Below are positions 1 through 7,841 of a stretch of 64,000 nucleotides of DNA, in pieces. Each line of letters opens with the position of its first letter. Within the stretch, counting starts at the first letter, position 1. A program made the position numbers and the translations under genes. This DNA comes from Nocardia fusca NBRC 14340. Lineage in GTDB: Bacteria; Actinomycetota; Actinomycetes; Mycobacteriales; Mycobacteriaceae. The notes under the pieces were generated by a model. It was not told the DNA's origin. It worked only from the letters and a program-made list of their open reading frames with translations, and made no database searches. The DNA lies in contig NZ_BDCU01000062.1 of the NCBI RefSeq assembly GCF_001618425.1, positions 20,439 through 84,438 on the forward strand, in the 5' to 3' direction.

Positions 1-1090
1 GGATCACATCGGGTTTGGCCGGGTTCACCAGATATCCGGCCGCCCGCGCATGGGCCTCGACCCGGGGCGCAACCGGAGCGGTCAGCCCGATCCCGATCAG
101 CAGTCCGGCCCCGCGCACATCGGCGATCAGCGGATGCTCGAGCACCGCGATCCCGTCGCTGAGCCGTTTACCCACCGATTCGACGTGTTCGAGGAGCCCG
201 TCGTCCTCGAGCGTGCGCAGCACGGCCAGGGCCGCGGCCGCGCAGACGGGATTACCACCGAAGGTGGTGCCGTGCATACCCGGCGTGAACAGTTCGGCCG
301 CCGGCCCGGTGGCCAGCACCGCCCCGATCGGCAGACCGGCGCCCAGTCCCTTGGCGAGGGTGATGACATCGGGGGTGATACCGAACGACTGGTGCGCGAA
401 CATCTTGCCGGTGCGGCCGATACCGGTCTGGACCTCGTCCAGGATCAGCAGCGCCCCGGCGCGCGCGGTGATCTCCCGGGCCCGCACCAGGTAGTCCATC
501 GGTGGTACCACCACACCGCTCTCGCCGAGCATCGGCTCGAGGAAGACCGCGGCCGTATCGGCATCGACCGCGCGCTCCAGGATCCGCGCGTCGCCGTAGG
601 GGATGTGCACCACGCCGGGCGGCATGGGTTCGAACGGCGCGCGTTTGGACGGCTGACCGGTGAGTGCGAGCGCACCCATGGTGCGGCCGTGGAACGCCTC
701 GTCACAGGCGATGATCTTGCGGCGGCCGGTGAGCCGGGCGAGTTTGAAGGCCGCCTCGTTGGCCTCGGTGCCGGAGTTGCAGAAGAAGGCACGACCGTCA
801 CCGTCACCGAAATGCCCGAGCAGCCGCTCGGCGAGCTCGATCACCGGTTCGCTGCCGTACAGGTTCGAGACGTGTCCGAGCGTGCCGAGCTGGTCCATCA
901 CCGCGTTCAGGATGGCCTGATGTGCGTGACCGAGGCTGTTGACCGCGATCCCGCCCACGAAATCGACGTAGCGGTTGCCGTCCGCGTCGTACACCACCGC
1001 GCCGGTCCCCCGGGTCAGCACGACCTCCGGAGTGGGGTAGTTGCGCATCATCACGTTCGACCAACGTTGCCGCAGTTCCGCAGTGTTCAT
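1..1090 (-). CDS. argD: Acetylornithine aminotransferase ArgD (C-terminus beyond window edge)
   Basis: PLP-dependent class-III aminotransferase that converts N-acetylglutamate semialdehyde to N2-acetylornithine in arginine synthesis. The visible 363 residues include the family start NYPTPEVVLTRG, the FFCNSGTEANEAAFK cofactor segment, the LDEVQTGIGRTG segment and the LAKGLGAGLPIG segment holding the Schiff-base lysine. The ATG at 1090 overlaps the argB stop by four bases (ATGA), so translation is probably coupled. The frame runs off the left edge, so the last 30 or so residues are missing. Last visible gene of the argC-J-B-D operon. Assignment rests on motifs plus operon position. Confidence 0.97.
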   Translation of the reverse strand, partial: MNTAELRQRWSNVMMRNYPTPEVVLTRGTGAVVYDADGNRYVDFVGGIAVNSLGHAHQAILNAVMDQLGTLGHVSNLYGSEPVIELAERLLGHFGDGDGRAFFCNSGTEANEAAFKLARLTGRRKIIACDEAFHGRTMGALALTGQPSKRAPFEPMPPGVVHIPYGDARILERAVDADTAAVFLEPMLGESGVVVPPMDYLVRAREITARAGALLILDEVQTGIGRTGKMFAHQSFGITPDVITLAKGLGAGLPIGAVLATGPAAELFTPGMHGTTFGGNPVCAAAALAVLRTLEDDGLLEHVESVGKRLSDGIAVLEHPLIADVRGAGLLIGIGLTAPVAPRVEAHARAAGYLVNPAKPDVI

Positions 1091-2001
1091 GCTCTGACTC
1101 CGTTTTCCTCGTTCGCCGGCGGTGTGACCATGGTCCCGATTCCCTCCCCGGTGAAAAGCTCCAGCAGTACCGAATGGGGTACGCGACCGTCGATGACGTG
1201 TGCGCCCGATACGCCACCGCGGACCGCGCGCAGACATGCCTCCATTTTGGGGACCATCCCCGCGTCCAGCGACGGCAGCAGGTCGGCCAGCGCGTCGGTG
1301 TCGATCACACTGGTCAGCGAGGAGCGGTCGGGCCAATTCGTGTACAGGCCCTCGACGTCGGTGAGCACCACCAGTTTCTCGGCGCCGATTCCCTCGGCCA
1401 GCGCGGCGGCCGCGGTATCGGCGTTGATGTTGTGCACCACGCCGTCGGCGTCGGGGGCGATGGTGGACACCACCGGGATCCGGCCCGCGCGGATGAGATC
1501 GAGCACCGAATCCGGGTGCACATCGGTCACATCGCCGACCAGTCCGATATCGGTGGCCTCTCCGTTCACGACAACCGTGCGGCGGGTCGCGGTGAACAGC
1601 CGGGCGTCCTCACCGGAGATCCCGACGGCGTAGGGCCCGTGCGCGTTGATCAGGCCGACCAGCTCCCGGCCGACCTGACCGAACAGCACCATCCGCACCA
1701 CATCCATCACCTCCGGCGTGGTGACCCGGAAGCCGCCGCGGAACTCCCCGGTGAGACCGAGGCGTTTCAGCATGGCCGAGATCTGCGGTCCGCCGCCGTG
1801 CACCACCACCGGATGCACGCCGACGGTGCGCAGGAAGGCCATATCGGCGGCGAAGGCGCGTTTGAGGCCGTCGTCGATCATGGCGTTGCCGCCGTATTTC
1901 ACGACCACGATCTTGTCGCGGAATCTCTGCAGCCAGGGCAGCGCACCGGCGAGAATATGGGCTTTGTCCAGCGCGGACAGTTCGTGCAACGCGTCGGTCA
2001 T
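1087..2001 (-). CDS. argB: Acetylglutamate kinase ArgB
   Basis: Phosphorylates N-acetylglutamate with ATP, the second and usually feedback-regulated step of arginine synthesis. The 304-residue protein has the amino-acid kinase signatures VVVKYGGNAM near residue 35, VVVHGGGPQIS near residue 67 and the LTDVEGLY segment near residue 215. Length is normal for the family. Start and stop each overlap the neighbouring gene by four bases (argJ at 1998-2001, argD at 1087-1090). The N-terminal helix (ALDKAHILAGALPWLQRF) resembles that of the arginine-sensitive hexameric class, so arginine inhibition is likely but inferred. Confidence 0.98.
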   Translation of the reverse strand: MTDALHELSALDKAHILAGALPWLQRFRDKIVVVKYGGNAMIDDGLKRAFAADMAFLRTVGVHPVVVHGGGPQISAMLKRLGLTGEFRGGFRVTTPEVMDVVRMVLFGQVGRELVGLINAHGPYAVGISGEDARLFTATRRTVVVNGEATDIGLVGDVTDVHPDSVLDLIRAGRIPVVSTIAPDADGVVHNINADTAAAALAEGIGAEKLVVLTDVEGLYTNWPDRSSLTSVIDTDALADLLPSLDAGMVPKMEACLRAVRGGVSGAHVIDGRVPHSVLLELFTGEGIGTMVTPPANEENGVRA

Positions 2002-3209
2002 GAGCTGTAGGCCGAGTTCTCTTCGACGTAGCCGTGGGACAGGTCGGTGGTGCGGACCGTGGCGGTGCCCTCGCCGAGGCGCAGGTCGACGACCACATGG
2101 ATATCGGCGCCGGACAGGTCGACCTCGCGCGCGCCGGGCGCGCCCGTGCCGTCGACGCAGACCGGGAAGCCGTTGAACGACACCGAGATCAGATCCGGGT
2201 CCAGTTCGATGGGCGCGGTGCCCACCGCGGCCAGCACCCGCCCCCAGTTCGGATCGGAGCCGAACATGGCGGTTTTGACCAGGCTGTCCCGGGCGATGAT
2301 CCGGGCCGCGACGAGTGCGTCGTCCTCGCTGCGCGCGCCCTCGACCGTGACCAGCACCCGCTTGGTGACCCCTTCGGCGTCGGCCATCAGCTGGCCGGCC
2401 AGATCGTCGCAGACCGCGAGCACGGCCGCATCCAGTTCGTCCTGGGTGGGCGTGACCTCACTGGCGCCGTTGGCCAGCAGCAGGACCGTATCGTTGGTGG
2501 ACATCGCGCCGTCCACATCGAGGCGGTCGAAGGTGAGCCGGGTGGCCCGCCGCAGCGCGGTATCGAGTTGTTCGGCACTCGCCACGGCGTCGGTGGTCAG
2601 CACGACCAGCATGGTCGCCAGACCGGGGGCCAGCATGCCCGCGCCCTTGGCCATCCCGCCGACGTTCCACTTGTCCGGGTGGTGCAGGGACGCTTCTTTC
2701 GGCACGGTGTCGGTGGTCATGATGGCGTGCGCGGCATCGGTGCCTCCGGACATCCCGCCGCCCATCTCGTGCACGATCTCGGTGACCGCGGGCAGCAGTT
2801 TGTCCATCGGCAGCCGGTCACCGATGAGGCCGGTGGAGCACACCGCGATCTCCCCCGCCCCGGTTTCGGTGCCCCAGTTGCTCAGCGCCGCGGCGAGTTC
2901 CTCGGCAGTGCGATGGGTGTCCTGGAAGCCCTCCGGCCCGGTGCAGGCGTTGGCCCCACCGGAGTTCAGGATCACCGCGCGGAGCCGTCCGGCCTTCAGT
3001 ACCTGCTGCGACCACAGCACCGGTGCGGCTTTCACCTTGTTGGTGGTGAACACACCGGCCGCCGCGTAGTCGGGGCCCTCGTTGAAGACGAGCGCGAGAT
3101 CGGGGCCACCCTTGGCTTTGATACCCGCGGCGATCCCGGCGGCCCGGAAGCCCAGCGGTGCGGTGACGCCCTGGTTGTGCACGAGGTTTCCGTTCTGGTC
3201 GGTGGTCAC
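1998..3209 (-). CDS. argJ: Glutamate N-acetyltransferase / ornithine acetyltransferase ArgJ
   Basis: Transfers acetyl from N-acetylornithine to glutamate, closing the acetyl cycle of arginine synthesis. The 403-residue protein carries the self-cleavage region KGAGMLAPGLATMLV; in this family cleavage is before the Thr of the AT-M-L motif, giving alpha and beta chains. The beta chain keeps the TAMFGSDPNWGRVLAA motif. The GTG start at 3209 overlaps the argC stop (GTGA), the third coupled junction in the operon. Whether it is bifunctional (also using acetyl-CoA) cannot be read from sequence; the absence of a visible argA nearby does not decide it. Confidence 0.98.
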   Translation of the reverse strand: MTTDQNGNLVHNQGVTAPLGFRAAGIAAGIKAKGGPDLALVFNEGPDYAAAGVFTTNKVKAAPVLWSQQVLKAGRLRAVILNSGGANACTGPEGFQDTHRTAEELAAALSNWGTETGAGEIAVCSTGLIGDRLPMDKLLPAVTEIVHEMGGGMSGGTDAAHAIMTTDTVPKEASLHHPDKWNVGGMAKGAGMLAPGLATMLVVLTTDAVASAEQLDTALRRATRLTFDRLDVDGAMSTNDTVLLLANGASEVTPTQDELDAAVLAVCDDLAGQLMADAEGVTKRVLVTVEGARSEDDALVAARIIARDSLVKTAMFGSDPNWGRVLAAVGTAPIELDPDLISVSFNGFPVCVDGTGAPGAREVDLSGADIHVVVDLRLGEGTATVRTTDLSHGYVEENSAYSS

Positions 3210-4276
3210 GGTGCCACTCCTACAGTGGACAGCCCGGCGGTTTCGTCGAAGCCGAGCGCGAGGTTCATGGACTGCACCGCGCCGCCGGCGGTGCCCTTGG
3301 TCAGATTGTCGATCGCACCGATCACCACGAGTAGACCCGCGTCGGCATCGACGGCGACCTGCAGCGTGACGGAGTTGGCGCCCAGCACCGACCCGGTCTG
3401 GGGCAGGACGCCCTCGGGCAGCAGATGTACGAAGGGCTCGTCGGCGTAGGCCTTCTCGTAGACGGCGCGTGCCTCGGCCGCGTCCACCCGCACCGGTGCG
3501 GTGCAGGTGGCGAGAATTCCGCGCGGCATGGGCGCGAGCACGGGAGTGAACGACACCCGGACCGGCGCACCGGCGACCGCCGACAGGTTCTGTGTGATCT
3601 CCGGGGTGTGCCGGTGCGCACCGGCCACGCCGTAGGCCCGCGCGGACCCCATGACCTCGGATCCGAGCAGGCCGACATCGAGTTTGCGGCCTGCCCCGGA
3701 AGTGCCGCTGACGGCGACGACGTGTACCGTCGGCTCGACGATGCCCGCGGCGACCGCGGGAGCCAGCGCCAGACTGCTGACCGTCGGGTAGCAGCCGGGG
3801 ACCGCGATCCGGGTGGCGCCCCGCAACGACTCCCGCGCCCCGGGCAGCTCCGGCAGACCGTAGGGCCAGCTCCCCGCATGGGGTCCGCCGTAGTAGCGGT
3901 CCCAGGCGGCCGGGTCGGTGAGCCGGAAGTCGGCACCGCAGTCGATGATCACCGTAGACTCCGGTAGGTCGGCCGCCAGTGCCGCCGACTGTCCGTGCGG
4001 CAGACCGAGGAACACGATGTCGTGGCCGGCCAGTTCGGCGGCCGTGGTCGGGGCGAGGATCCGATCCGCCAGCGGCAGCAGCTGCGGCTGCAGTGCGCCC
4101 AGGGCGGTACCCGCGTTGTTACCAGCGGTCAGCGCCCCGATCTCGAGGCGCCCGGCTCGGTACTCCGGATGCCCCAGCAACAGACGCAGCACTTCCCCGC
4201 CCGCGTAACCACTGGCACCGGCGACGGCCACGCGCAGGGGTCCGTTCCGGTCGGGCATATCCGTGAGATCAGCCAT
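3206..4276 (-). CDS. argC: N-acetyl-gamma-glutamyl-phosphate reductase ArgC
   Basis: NADPH-dependent reductase of the third arginine step. The NADP loop GASGYAGGEVLRLL lies near the N-terminus, the catalytic cysteine is in VPGCYPTVSSLAL, and the HRHTPEI segment holds the conserved histidine. The frame stays open to 4405, but I choose ATG 4276: it gives 356 residues, close to the family norm, and leaves the Rossmann strand near the N-terminus. No Shine-Dalgarno precedes it; a CATAAT -10 element ends six bases upstream, which suggests a leaderless mRNA. ATG 4258 is an alternative. First gene of the operon. Confidence 0.95.
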   Translation of the reverse strand: MADLTDMPDRNGPLRVAVAGASGYAGGEVLRLLLGHPEYRAGRLEIGALTAGNNAGTALGALQPQLLPLADRILAPTTAAELAGHDIVFLGLPHGQSAALAADLPESTVIIDCGADFRLTDPAAWDRYYGGPHAGSWPYGLPELPGARESLRGATRIAVPGCYPTVSSLALAPAVAAGIVEPTVHVVAVSGTSGAGRKLDVGLLGSEVMGSARAYGVAGAHRHTPEITQNLSAVAGAPVRVSFTPVLAPMPRGILATCTAPVRVDAAEARAVYEKAYADEPFVHLLPEGVLPQTGSVLGANSVTLQVAVDADAGLLVVIGAIDNLTKGTAGGAVQSMNLALGFDETAGLSTVGVAP

Positions 4277-4311
4277 GTGATGATTATGCACGACCATGCA
4301 AGCCCATTCAC
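4277..4311 (-). promoter_or_regulatory. argC promoter with candidate ArgR (ARG-box) half-sites
   Basis: On the minus strand a CATAAT -10 box occupies 4288-4283, so transcription should begin at or next to the argC ATG (4276). Three TGNAT half-sites (TGAAT 4310-4306, TGCAT 4300-4296, TGCAT 4290-4286) lie exactly 10 bp apart, on one face of the helix and across the -10/-35 region. ARG boxes are built from such TGNAT/ATNCA half-sites, so repression by ArgR with arginine is the natural inference. They are direct rather than clean inverted repeats, so the operator call is tentative. Confidence 0.45.
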
Positions 4312-4399
4312 AAACTGGTCCCCGTACGCCCCCTGCCAGCGGCCGGATCCATCCGCCGCATCCGCCGGACGGACGATCACGGATCACCAGCCCATCGGC

Positions 4400-4422
4400 T
4401 AGCATTTAGAACATGCGTTCGA
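4400..4422 (+). promoter_or_regulatory. Promoter (TAGCAT) with LexA/SOS box over the start codon
   Basis: A TAGCAT -10 element at 4400-4405 is followed after seven bases by ATG 4413. The sequence TAGAAC-ATGC-GTTCGA at 4407-4422 matches 11 of 12 defined positions of the mycobacterial/Gram-positive SOS box TCGAAC-N4-GTTCGA. LexA bound here would cover the transcription and translation start. Mycobacterial 13E12 (DUF222/HNH) genes are known to carry SOS boxes at this position, which fits the fragment that follows. Confidence 0.7.
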
Positions 4423-4760
4423 ACGGCAGGCTTCGAGACCGGCTCGGCGCCCTGGAGCAGGCCGTCGACGCGCTGCTCTCCTGCGACCTCACCACGGTCC
4501 CGGACAGCGAACTCGGCACCGCACTCGCCCGGCTCGAGTCACGCACCCGCACCCTGGTCGGCCTCACCGCGCGGCTGGCGCACGAGCGCAACCACCGGAA
4601 CGGGCCGGTCGCGGCAGCTCCCGGCAACGCGCCCACGCGAGAAGCCGCGTACCTCGCGGAGACCACGGCCGCCGTGCCGAACCGTACCTCGCACTCGCCC
4701 CGCCCGACCCGATCGGGCATTGTTGCCGATGACCGCAGCACCGTGGCCCGAGGAGTTACC
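4413..4760 (+). pseudogene. DUF222/13E12-type N-terminal remnant, in frame with the crotonase
   Basis: An open stretch of 116 codons starts at the SOS-box ATG. Its first 50 residues (LRDRLGALEQAVDALLSCDL, then LARLESRTRTLVGLTARLAH) resemble the N-terminal helices of DUF222/13E12 HNH-endonuclease proteins, which begin with an Ala/Leu-rich helical pair. After residue 60 the similarity fades into low-complexity Arg/Pro/Thr sequence, and no HNH motif follows. I read it as the 5-prime end of a lost DUF222 gene whose frame runs without a stop into the crotonase at 4761. A genuine 382-residue fusion cannot be excluded. Similarity is judged by eye. Confidence 0.5.
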
Positions 4761-5561
4761 GTGACCGCACCCGTGCGCGTGGAGCGCACCGGCGACGTCG
4801 TCGTCTGGACCATCGACAATCCCGAGCAGCGCAATCCGATCTCCGACGAGGCGACGATCGAGGCCTTGGAGAACGCCGTCCGGGCCGCCGACCGCGACCA
4901 TTCGATCCGGGTGGCCATCCTCACCGGAGCGGGTACGGCGTTCAGCGCCGGCGGCAATGTCAAGCACATGCGGGACAAGGCCGGAATGTTCGGCGGCGCC
5001 CCGGCCGACCTGCGCCAGGGCTACCGGCACGGTATCCAGCGCATCCCCAAGGCGCTGTATCACTGCGAGATCCCCACCATCGCCGCGGTGAACGGCCCGG
5101 CGATCGGCGCCGGCTGCGATCTCGCACTCATGTGCGATATGCGGATCGCCGCGACCACCGCCACCTTCGCGGAGAGCTTCGTCCGCCTGGGCCTCATCCC
5201 CGGGGACGGCGGCGCCTGGCTGCTGCCGCGGGCGGTGGGGATGGCCCGCGCCAGCCAGCTGGCGTTCACGGGCGCCGCCATCGACGCCGCCACCGCGCTC
5301 GACTGGGGAATGGTCAACGAGGTCGTCGAACCCGATCGACTGCTCGACACCGCGCACCGGCTCGCCGCGGAGATCGCGGTCAATCCACCGCATGCGCTGC
5401 GGATGACCAAACGCCTGTTGCGCGAGGGCCAGCAGCAGAGCCTGGAAACACTGCTGGAGCTCTCCGCCGCGATGCAGGCTCTCACCCACCACACCGCCGA
5501 TCACGACGAAGCCGTCGCCGCCATGCTGGAGCGGCGCACCCCCCGTTTCACCGGGCAGTGA
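4761..5561 (+). CDS. Crotonase-fold enoyl-CoA hydratase/isomerase family protein
   Basis: 266-residue crotonase-superfamily enzyme acting on an acyl-CoA thioester. The oxyanion-hole loops are visible: FSAGGNVKHM near residue 65 and PAIGAGCDLALMCDMR near residue 112, followed by RLGLIPGDGGAWLLPRAVG. I chose GTG 4761 because GAGGAG sits six bases upstream and the length then matches the family; the frame is open back to 4413. The two glutamates of classical hydratases are not obvious in the expected loops, so hydratase versus isomerase is undecided. If transcription comes from the SOS-box promoter upstream, this gene may be DNA-damage inducible. Confidence 0.88.
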   Translation: MTAPVRVERTGDVVVWTIDNPEQRNPISDEATIEALENAVRAADRDHSIRVAILTGAGTAFSAGGNVKHMRDKAGMFGGAPADLRQGYRHGIQRIPKALYHCEIPTIAAVNGPAIGAGCDLALMCDMRIAATTATFAESFVRLGLIPGDGGAWLLPRAVGMARASQLAFTGAAIDAATALDWGMVNEVVEPDRLLDTAHRLAAEIAVNPPHALRMTKRLLREGQQQSLETLLELSAAMQALTHHTADHDEAVAAMLERRTPRFTGQ

Positions 5562-5583
5562 TGACCGGCCGGACACCGGCTCG

Positions 5584-6210
5584 TCAGGGATATTCGGAGA
5601 TCAGCGTGGCCACTGTCGCGGGCGCGAGGGCTTCGAATACGTGCGGAACATCGGCCGGATAGGCGATGTAGTCGCCCGGGGCGAGTTCCACCGGCCCGTC
5701 GGCCGTCCCGACGAGCGCGCGCCCCGCACCGAGCAGGACATGTTCGACGGTTCCGGGAAGATGCGGCTGCGAGGCCCGCCGCGGCCCGGGCTCGGCGACG
5801 ACGCGGTAGATATCGCGGCGCACCCCCGCCGGTCCGACCGCCAGCAGCGTGGCCCGGTAATCGGCCTCGGCCGAGAACACCGCCGGCCCCTCCGCGGCCC
5901 GGATCACCCGGATCTGCGGGCGCGGCGGGTCGAGCAGGCGCGAGAAGGGCACCTCCAGCGCCAGGCACAGCGCCCACAGGGTCTCCAGGCTGGGGTTGCC
6001 GCTGCCCGATTCGAGCTGCGAGAGGGTCGATTTCGCGATACCGGCCCGTCGGGCCACCTCGGTCAGCGACAGCTCCGCGCGCAGGCGCTCGCGGCGCAGT
6101 GATGCGGCGATCAGCTGCTGCGGGGCCCGGTCGCGACTCGCTCCGGAGCGCTCCGGCCGATTGTTCGGTACATCATCGTCTTGTTCGGTTTGACGAACGG
6201 TAGCGTCCAT
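5584..6210 (-). CDS. XRE-family regulator with C-terminal cupin domain, next to azlCD
   Basis: 208-residue transcription factor. A helix-turn-helix spans residues about 35-90 (LRRERLRAELSLTEVARRAG, then IAKSTLSQLESGSGNPSLET) and a cupin barrel about 120-205 (GTVEHVLLGAGRALVG, LAPGDYIAYPADVPHVFEA). This two-domain type commonly sits beside azlCD branched-chain amino-acid exporters and is thought to sense a small ligand in the cupin. I start it at ATG 6210 because a TACCAT -10 box ends seven bases upstream (leaderless); ATG 6228 is the alternative. It is divergent from azlC with overlapping start regions, and matching dyads lie on both sides. Confidence 0.88.
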   Translation of the reverse strand: MDATVRQTEQDDDVPNNRPERSGASRDRAPQQLIAASLRRERLRAELSLTEVARRAGIAKSTLSQLESGSGNPSLETLWALCLALEVPFSRLLDPPRPQIRVIRAAEGPAVFSAEADYRATLLAVGPAGVRRDIYRVVAEPGPRRASQPHLPGTVEHVLLGAGRALVGTADGPVELAPGDYIAYPADVPHVFEALAPATVATLISEYP

Positions 6211-6247
6211 GTTCACTATGGTAGCCATGCGTTCGTTATGGCGAACG
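6183..6247. promoter_or_regulatory. Paired TTCG-N6-CGAA operators between the XRE regulator and azlC
   Basis: Two inverted repeats with the same geometry flank the divergent starts: GTTCG-N6-CGAAC at 6183-6198 (inside the first codons of the regulator) and CGTTCG-N6-CGAACG at 6230-6247 (just inside azlC). Their centres are about 48 bp apart. The shared half-site TTCG/CGAA and matched spacer suggest two dimers of the XRE protein repressing both genes, possibly by looping. A further TTGTTCGG half-site lies inside the regulator gene near 6164. Binding is inferred. Confidence 0.6.
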
Positions 6248-6901
6248 GTCGATCCGCCGACCCGCTCACTGATCACCGCGCTCTGCGTCGCGGTCACGGT
6301 GGCCGGTATGTCCTACGGGGCCACGGCGATCGCGGCCGGTTTCCCACTGTGGTTCCCGGTCGCGCTCGGTGTGCTCGTCCTGGCCGCCGGTTCGGAATTC
6401 CTGTTCGTCGGTATCGTCGCCGCCGGCGGCAGCCCGCTCGCCGCCCTGTGCGCGGGCCTGCTGATCAACGCACGCCATATCGGCTACGGCCTCGCGGTCC
6501 CCGCGGTCCTCGGCACCGGGCTGCGCGGCCTCCGCGGTGCCCACCTGCTCAACGACGAGACCGTGGCGGTGGCGTTGGCCCAGCGCACGACCGACCACGG
6601 CCGGGCCGCCTACCTGGCCTGCGGAGCAGGCATTCTGGTGTGCTGGCCCGGTGGGGCGCTGCTGGGCGGTCTACTCGGCACCGCGGTGCCCGACCCGGGT
6701 GTCTTCGGGGTGGATGCGGTGTTCCCGGCGGTCTTACTGGGGCTGATCATGCCCGCGCTGCGTGAACCCACTGTCCGGCGCGGTGCCCTCGCCGGGTCCG
6801 CCCTCGCCCTGCTCACGACTCCGCTGCTGCCCGCCGGCCTGCCGATTCTGCTGGCCGCCATGGCCGCCGCCCGCACAATCCCCCGGCCGCGCGCGCGATG
6901 A
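6227..6901 (+). CDS. azlC: AzlC-family branched-chain amino-acid exporter, large subunit
   Basis: 224-residue membrane protein with about five to seven hydrophobic segments. The AzlC core MSYGATAIAAGFPLWFPVAL is followed by AGSEFLFVGIVAAG and LLINARHIGYGLAVPAVLG; the NARH motif is typical of AzlC. The product pairs with AzlD to export branched-chain or related amino acids. ATG 6227 is preferred; ATG 6209 and 6218 in the same frame are alternatives, and the start region overlaps the divergent regulator. Its stop overlaps the azlD start (ATGA). Confidence 0.88.
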   Translation: MRSLWRTVDPPTRSLITALCVAVTVAGMSYGATAIAAGFPLWFPVALGVLVLAAGSEFLFVGIVAAGGSPLAALCAGLLINARHIGYGLAVPAVLGTGLRGLRGAHLLNDETVAVALAQRTTDHGRAAYLACGAGILVCWPGGALLGGLLGTAVPDPGVFGVDAVFPAVLLGLIMPALREPTVRRGALAGSALALLTTPLLPAGLPILLAAMAAARTIPRPRAR

Positions 6902-7221
6902 ACGACCTCGGATACCTGGTGGGCGCCGCCCTCGCACTGGCGGCCGGAACATTCGCCTTCCGCCTCGCCGGACCCGTACTGGGGTCACGGATCACTGTCT
7001 CTGCGCGGACCACCGCGCTTCTCGAGAACGCGTCCGTCGTCGTACTCGCCGCCCTCGTGTGCACCACCGCCCTGACCGAGGACAGCACCGTGGCCGGGAT
7101 CGCGCGCCCGGCCGGAGTCCTGACCGCCGGTGTGCTCTACCGGTTCCGGACGCCGCTGCCCGCGGCCCTCGTGGCCGCGGCCGCGACCACGGCCGCACTG
7201 CGGCTGGCGGGCGTACCGTGA
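6898..7221 (+). CDS. azlD: AzlD-family branched-chain amino-acid exporter, small subunit
   Basis: 107-residue protein with about four transmembrane segments, the small partner of AzlC. The family feature FRLAGPVLG near residue 22 and the later AVLVCTTAL-like and FRTPLPAALVAA segments are present, with small hydrophobic residues throughout. The ATG at 6898 overlaps the azlC stop by four bases, so the subunits are translationally coupled. Expression should follow the divergent XRE-cupin regulator. Confidence 0.87.
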   Translation: MNDLGYLVGAALALAAGTFAFRLAGPVLGSRITVSARTTALLENASVVVLAALVCTTALTEDSTVAGIARPAGVLTAGVLYRFRTPLPAALVAAAATTAALRLAGVP

Positions 7222-7248
7222 CACGGCGGCGACCCGCGAGCCCCGGGT

Positions 7249-7740
7249 CTAACGCTTCTCGACCACGCGCTCGCCCTCACCCGGTTTCCAGATGGTGACC
7301 CGCAGCAGGTCGTCGCCGACCTCGACCGACGACGCCGAGGTCAGGTCCGCCACGAAGAAATGCTCGAACGGCTGGTTCCGCAGATCCAGACCGCTGTCCT
7401 CGTACAGGTACTCGGCGAAACGCGCGTGCAATGCGGTATCCGGATCATCGATCACCCGACCGAACAGTTTGGCGTCTCCGTCGGACACCATCGTGTCCTC
7501 GGTCGCGGTGTGCAGGCAGAAGCGCGGATCGCGCGCGAGATCCCGGAATTTGGTGGTGCCCGGCATCCCGACGATCACCAGTTTCTCCTCGAAAATGAGC
7601 GGCTCCACCGGACTGATCCGGGGAAATCCGTCCGAACGCAAGGTGGCGAGCATGCACAGATTGCTGGTCGCGGTGTGGCGACGACGGAAGATCTCGCTGA
7701 TCCGTGGCGCCTCGGCGGTGAATTCACTCCAGGTCGTCAT
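7249..7740 (-). CDS. Pyridoxamine 5-phosphate oxidase-fold (PPOX) protein
   Basis: 163-residue split-barrel protein. The order of segments is that of the actinobacterial PPOX/F420-type family: an N-terminal helix (EFTAEAPRISEIFRRR), CMLATLRSDGFPRISPVEP, then a TTKFRDLARDPRFCLHTA segment and SDGDAKLFGRVI. Cofactor (FMN, F420 or haem) cannot be told from sequence. A TACCGT -10 box at 7753-7748 ends seven bases before ATG 7740, suggesting a leaderless mRNA. It converges with azlD across a 27-base gap. Confidence 0.8.
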   Translation of the reverse strand: MTTWSEFTAEAPRISEIFRRRHTATSNLCMLATLRSDGFPRISPVEPLIFEEKLVIVGMPGTTKFRDLARDPRFCLHTATEDTMVSDGDAKLFGRVIDDPDTALHARFAEYLYEDSGLDLRNQPFEHFFVADLTSASSVEVGDDLLRVTIWKPGEGERVVEKR

Positions 7741-7841
7741 ACAGCCGACGGTACGACGACCGGCGCCGCCGCGGGTGACACCGAGCCCGATCCGAGACGA
7801 ACAGAGCCCGCACCGGTACCCGCCCGGCCGGCCGGCACGGA

